Assembly (NCBI RefSeq): GCF_002443295.1 | Contig: NZ_BAOS01000001.1 | Location: 248,001-312,000 of the forward strand | Length of the DNA stretch: 64,000 nucleotides | Origin: Candidatus Scalindua japonica | GTDB lineage: Bacteria; Planctomycetota; Brocadiia; Brocadiales; Scalinduaceae | Reading direction: 5' to 3' | Part shown: one piece after another, positions 61,480-64,000 of the stretch | Position numbering within the stretch: position 1 is the stretch's first letter | Layout: each line of letters starts with the position of its first letter | Made by a program: the position numbers and the translations under genes | The notes under the pieces: generated by a model | Told to the model about the DNA's origin: nothing | The model's input: the letters and a program-made list of their open reading frames with translations, nothing else | The model's database searches: none

Positions 61480-62007
61480 ATGTCATACCAATATAAACGG
61501 GAACCGTTAACACCAGATGAAGCCAACCGACTGGCTAATGCTTGCAAAACCCACGACGAAAAACTGATCATATGGACTTTGCTCGACACAGGATTAAGGG
61601 TTGCAGAATTTTCGAATCTTCAGAGAGACAACATTGATTGGCAGGGACACAGAATTACAATCTACGGAAAAGGTGAACCATACGGAAAGAAAACGAAACG
61701 GAGAGTCATTCCTCTAACTCAACGTACACAAACACTGCTTGAGGGACATTTCTCTTTACACGAAACGCTCGGTATAGGTGTCCGCACAATGCAGAGAATT
61801 GTGAAGAGAGTTGCAAACAGTGCCCATATATCAAGAGATGTAACACCCCATGTGTTACGTCATACCTTTTCTGTTACCGCTGTTCAGAAAGGTCTCTCGC
61901 TCCCCTCTTTACAGCGGATACTTGGACATGATCACTTAACAACCACAGAAATATATTTAAACTTAAGCCCCGAAGATGTTGTGAGAGAATTTAACGAGAA
62001 GTGGTAA
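61480..62007 (+). CDS. Short tyrosine recombinase (catalytic domain only)
   Basis: This 175-residue integrase has the tyrosine-recombinase catalytic set: Arg40 (DTGLRVAE), Lys64 (YGKGEP), His124-x-x-Arg127 (HVLRH), His150 (LGHDH) and the nucleophile Tyr159 (TEIYLNL). It lacks the N-terminal DNA-binding SAM-like domain of XerC/XerD or phage integrases (usual length about 300). All catalytic residues are present, so it may be active in an archaeal-type short form. ATG 61480 is chosen; TTG 61462 is in frame. No attachment sites are proven. It separates the PEP-CTERM genes from the surface genes at the end. Confidence 0.85.
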   Translation: MSYQYKREPLTPDEANRLANACKTHDEKLIIWTLLDTGLRVAEFSNLQRDNIDWQGHRITIYGKGEPYGKKTKRRVIPLTQRTQTLLEGHFSLHETLGIGVRTMQRIVKRVANSAHISRDVTPHVLRHTFSVTAVQKGLSLPSLQRILGHDHLTTTEIYLNLSPEDVVREFNEKW

Positions 62008-62042
62008 AGATTCACTTTGTTCAATACTCACTTGCAATAAAA

Positions 62043-62070
62043 AAGGCGAGACGCATAAGCGCCTCGCCTT
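62043..62070 (-). terminator. Terminator for the minus-strand surface gene
   Basis: AAGGCGAG (62043-62050) pairs with CTCGCCTT (62063-62070), with an inner CGC/GCG pair. On the minus strand the T run CTTTTTT follows, as expected for termination of the gene that stops at 62096. Confidence 0.8.
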
Positions 62071-62095
62071 GTACTACTCACGTATTAAAACTTTC

Positions 62096-63703
62096 TTACT
62101 TCTTTCCCTTATCATGAGGAGCTACTATCTCTACTGTCGTATCTGAACTGTTACCTATATCGTCAGTAGCCGTAACTGTAATCGTATACACCCTACCTAT
62201 TCCCTGGCCTTTACGCTCAGACCTGAGCTGTAGAGTTATTTCACCAGTAAACTGGTCTATCGCTGGTGTTGTATAGTCAGGAATCGTGTTACCATCACCG
62301 TCAGTATCTGGCGGTTCGCTGCTTGCTACCGTAGCTGAAAGAGTTACCAATCCGCTGTTATCAGAAGCAGTTGCCTGAATGACAACATCTACCATCTGGT
62401 GATTTGGTGGCCAGAGTATTCCACCTTGAATAACCGTTGCATGTATCTTCGGATTGGTTGTATCTTCCACTATAACTTCAATGTTTGCAGATTCTGGAAG
62501 ATTGACACCATCACTGGCTTCTAATGTGACTATATGAATACCAACTGGTAAGCCTCCATATATGGTGTGTGGAATTAAGTTTACTGGAGCCCCACCTACA
62601 TTGGTCGCAATAGAACTGGACTCGAATATGGTCGCCACTTCAAACCATTTGTAATTAAGGGTTTCACCATCAAAGTCAGCCACTGAACCACTTAACTCAA
62701 TATCTCCTCCTACCTCAAATGTTCCTGCACCAGCTGGAGCAACAACTGGAGGTGAGTTTGCTATGGTCAAAACCATTACATCAGTTACTGGTGTGTTGAT
62801 ACCATCTTCTACCTCTAATGTCAGTGTGTGTTCACCTATACTAAAAGCTGACAAGGTGGATAAATCCAATGGGGCTGCTCCACCTGAAACAAGTGTTGAA
62901 GAGAGCAACACAGTAGAACCTTCTAACCACCGATAATTAAGTGAATCTTCAACATCTATATCGTTAGCTATTCCAGCTAATGTAGTACCTGATTGTTCGC
63001 TTGTAAGAATATCAAGATTATCACCTGCATCTGCTGTTGGTGGAGTATTAACACTGCCAGAACAACTGAAATCCCAGTTCGTATTATTTTGATTTACTCC
63101 TATAGAATCACATGCAGTAATGGTCTGTAAATCTATTTCGTGAGAATCACTGACATTTAGGAAATTAACCGTCGTTGATGGAGTATCTAGGTTCCATTGA
63201 GTACCAGATATCGTTGACGCAAGCACTATCAAATTACCAGATGAACCGTTAACATTAAAAGTAGCGATAGTATGCGTTCCTAAAGTATAAAAGGATAACT
63301 TCAGAACACCTGATTCTGCGTTAAGTGTGTCACAATAGAGTGCATCACTAAATGTAACACCTTCTGAATGTGTGTTTTGGACAGTAAGTATATTAAAAGT
63401 AGATAAAGTCCCACGTGTAGTTACTGACTGTCCATTGGTAGTAGAATTGAGAGTCACTGTACCTGCGCCTGAATCAAATGTTCCTGCTCCAACATTTGAC
63501 CAGTTACCACTGAGATTAATTGCACCTGTCGTCGATTGAAGAATTCCTTCATTATTAACGTCTCCATTTATATTTACAGCATTCGTATTAACGTTAACCG
63601 TATGGCCAAATGGTATTGTAAGTCCAGCTGCGTGAACTGAGCTAGTGCTTATAACACCAATTAAGGCAACTGTTAATACAATAATAATTTTTATTTTAGA
63701 CAT
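62096..63703 (-). CDS. Secreted Ig/PKD-like repeat protein (adhesin-like)
   Basis: This protein of about 535 residues has a signal peptide (IIIVLTVALIGVISTSSVHA). The first 200 residues are Asn/Thr/Ser-rich with short beta repeats like autotransporter or filament proteins. Two Ig/PKD-like units follow, each with an NYRW or NYKW motif (near 250-320 and 330-420), then a third beta domain with IHATVIQGGILWPPNHQMV, seen in other secreted proteins. It ends KGKK with no anchor. ATG 63703 follows a GGAGGG site and lies 1 bp after the upstream gene stop, so the two are translated together. Adhesion is inferred. Confidence 0.8.
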   Translation of the reverse strand: MSKIKIIIVLTVALIGVISTSSVHAAGLTIPFGHTVNVNTNAVNINGDVNNEGILQSTTGAINLSGNWSNVGAGTFDSGAGTVTLNSTTNGQSVTTRGTLSTFNILTVQNTHSEGVTFSDALYCDTLNAESGVLKLSFYTLGTHTIATFNVNGSSGNLIVLASTISGTQWNLDTPSTTVNFLNVSDSHEIDLQTITACDSIGVNQNNTNWDFSCSGSVNTPPTADAGDNLDILTSEQSGTTLAGIANDIDVEDSLNYRWLEGSTVLLSSTLVSGGAAPLDLSTLSAFSIGEHTLTLEVEDGINTPVTDVMVLTIANSPPVVAPAGAGTFEVGGDIELSGSVADFDGETLNYKWFEVATIFESSSIATNVGGAPVNLIPHTIYGGLPVGIHIVTLEASDGVNLPESANIEVIVEDTTNPKIHATVIQGGILWPPNHQMVDVVIQATASDNSGLVTLSATVASSEPPDTDGDGNTIPDYTTPAIDQFTGEITLQLRSERKGQGIGRVYTITVTATDDIGNSSDTTVEIVAPHDKGKK

Positions 63704-63704
63704 A

Positions 63705-64000
63705 TTATAGCCCTCCATTGAGGCGAGCCTCTATTTTTGCCAATCTTTCTTCTAGTTTCTTGTTGTGTTCGTGGAGTTGTTCAATATAGATATGGGCCTT
63801 CTCCAATTCTTCTACAATACCCTTACGATGTGCGCCGACTTCAACTACTTCCATACCGTCCTCATTCACCTTTGCCTTGGGAACAGCCGCGAGATGTTTG
63901 TTATTCCACATAAATTCAGCATGTTCTTTAATTGATTCTAGCTTATAATCGGATTCAAATACATAATCAGCATGCAGCGAAACTCCACTCTGGAAAATAG
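63705..64000 (-). CDS. S74/tail-fibre-like protein, C-terminal part (cut by window edge)
   Basis: The frame is open to base 64000 and reads ADYVFESDYKLESIKEHAEF, then LAAVPKAKVNEDGMEVVEVG and a C-terminal coiled coil (EELEKAHIYIEQLHEHNKKL). This is the pattern of the S74 intramolecular chaperone domain at the end of tail fibres and other trimeric surface proteins. The coiled coil aids trimer folding and is often cut off. Its stop codon is 1 bp from the start of the 62096 gene, implying one operon. The bulk of the protein lies outside the window. Confidence 0.75.
   Translation of the reverse strand, partial: IFQSGVSLHADYVFESDYKLESIKEHAEFMWNNKHLAAVPKAKVNEDGMEVVEVGAHRKGIVEELEKAHIYIEQLHEHNKKLEERLAKIEARLNGGL

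Overview
The window looks like chromosome from an anammox-type planctomycete, most like Candidatus Scalindua or a relative. This is inference. It rests on AT-rich DNA, four ammonium transporter genes with two P-II genes in one block, a cytochrome b gene set followed by three secreted multihaem cytochromes c, PEP-CTERM surface proteins, and frequent TTG/GTG starts. No hydrazine synthase, hydrazine dehydrogenase or ribosomal RNA gene is present, so the assignment cannot be proved here. I saw no tRNA gene and no CRISPR array.

Layout. 1-7.2 kb: end of an ABC-2 exporter, then small housekeeping genes (parvulin, RRM protein, Ppx/GppA phosphatase, YkgJ-like protein), a nucleotide-sugar dehydrogenase and a DUF2851 protein. 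7.2-11.2 kb (minus strand): ispG-dxr-rseP, with rseP broken by a -1 frame change at an A7 run. 11.5-21 kb: a NapH/NosR-like ferredoxin membrane protein, a DICT-domain protein, a PIG-L deacetylase, a HypE-like ATPase, hflK-hflC, tonB-exbB-exbD and mazG.

21.8-34.6 kb is the most distinctive region. On the plus strand lie amt, glnK and amt. On the minus strand a close-packed series reads kinase, metallophosphoesterase, amt, glnK, amt, kinase, zinc-ribbon membrane protein. A second metallophosphoesterase follows on the plus strand. Both kinases have His for the metal-binding Asn of the catalytic loop and Glu for the Gly of DFG. I propose this block as a candidate ammonium-linked phosphosignalling module.

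34.9-44 kb: a PLD-fold protein lacking catalytic residues, two decayed genes (ArsB/NhaD-like permease and eIF2B-like), a receiver domain with Asn at the phosphoacceptor position, and a probable lipid gene set (fatty-acyl/thioester reductase, SCP2, MMPL/RND transporter, PaaK-like ligase). 44-54 kb: a U32 peptidase, a TPR protein, a class III aminotransferase, then cytochrome b6, subunit IV and three cytochromes c with 26 canonical haem motifs plus two non-standard ones, and no Rieske gene. 54-58.6 kb: a small lipoprotein, a protein made of a recent tandem duplication, and a frameshifted haem-binding DUF3365 gene overlapping a histidine kinase. 58.7-64 kb: a chimeric gene remnant, two PEP-CTERM genes that share upstream and downstream DNA blocks, a short tyrosine recombinase, an Ig/PKD-like secreted protein and the end of an S74-like fibre protein.

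Common themes are envelope traffic, quinol-cytochrome electron transfer, ammonium uptake and sensing, and a flexible accessory end. Several genes are broken by single-base changes, so base-call quality should be checked before biological meaning is assigned.
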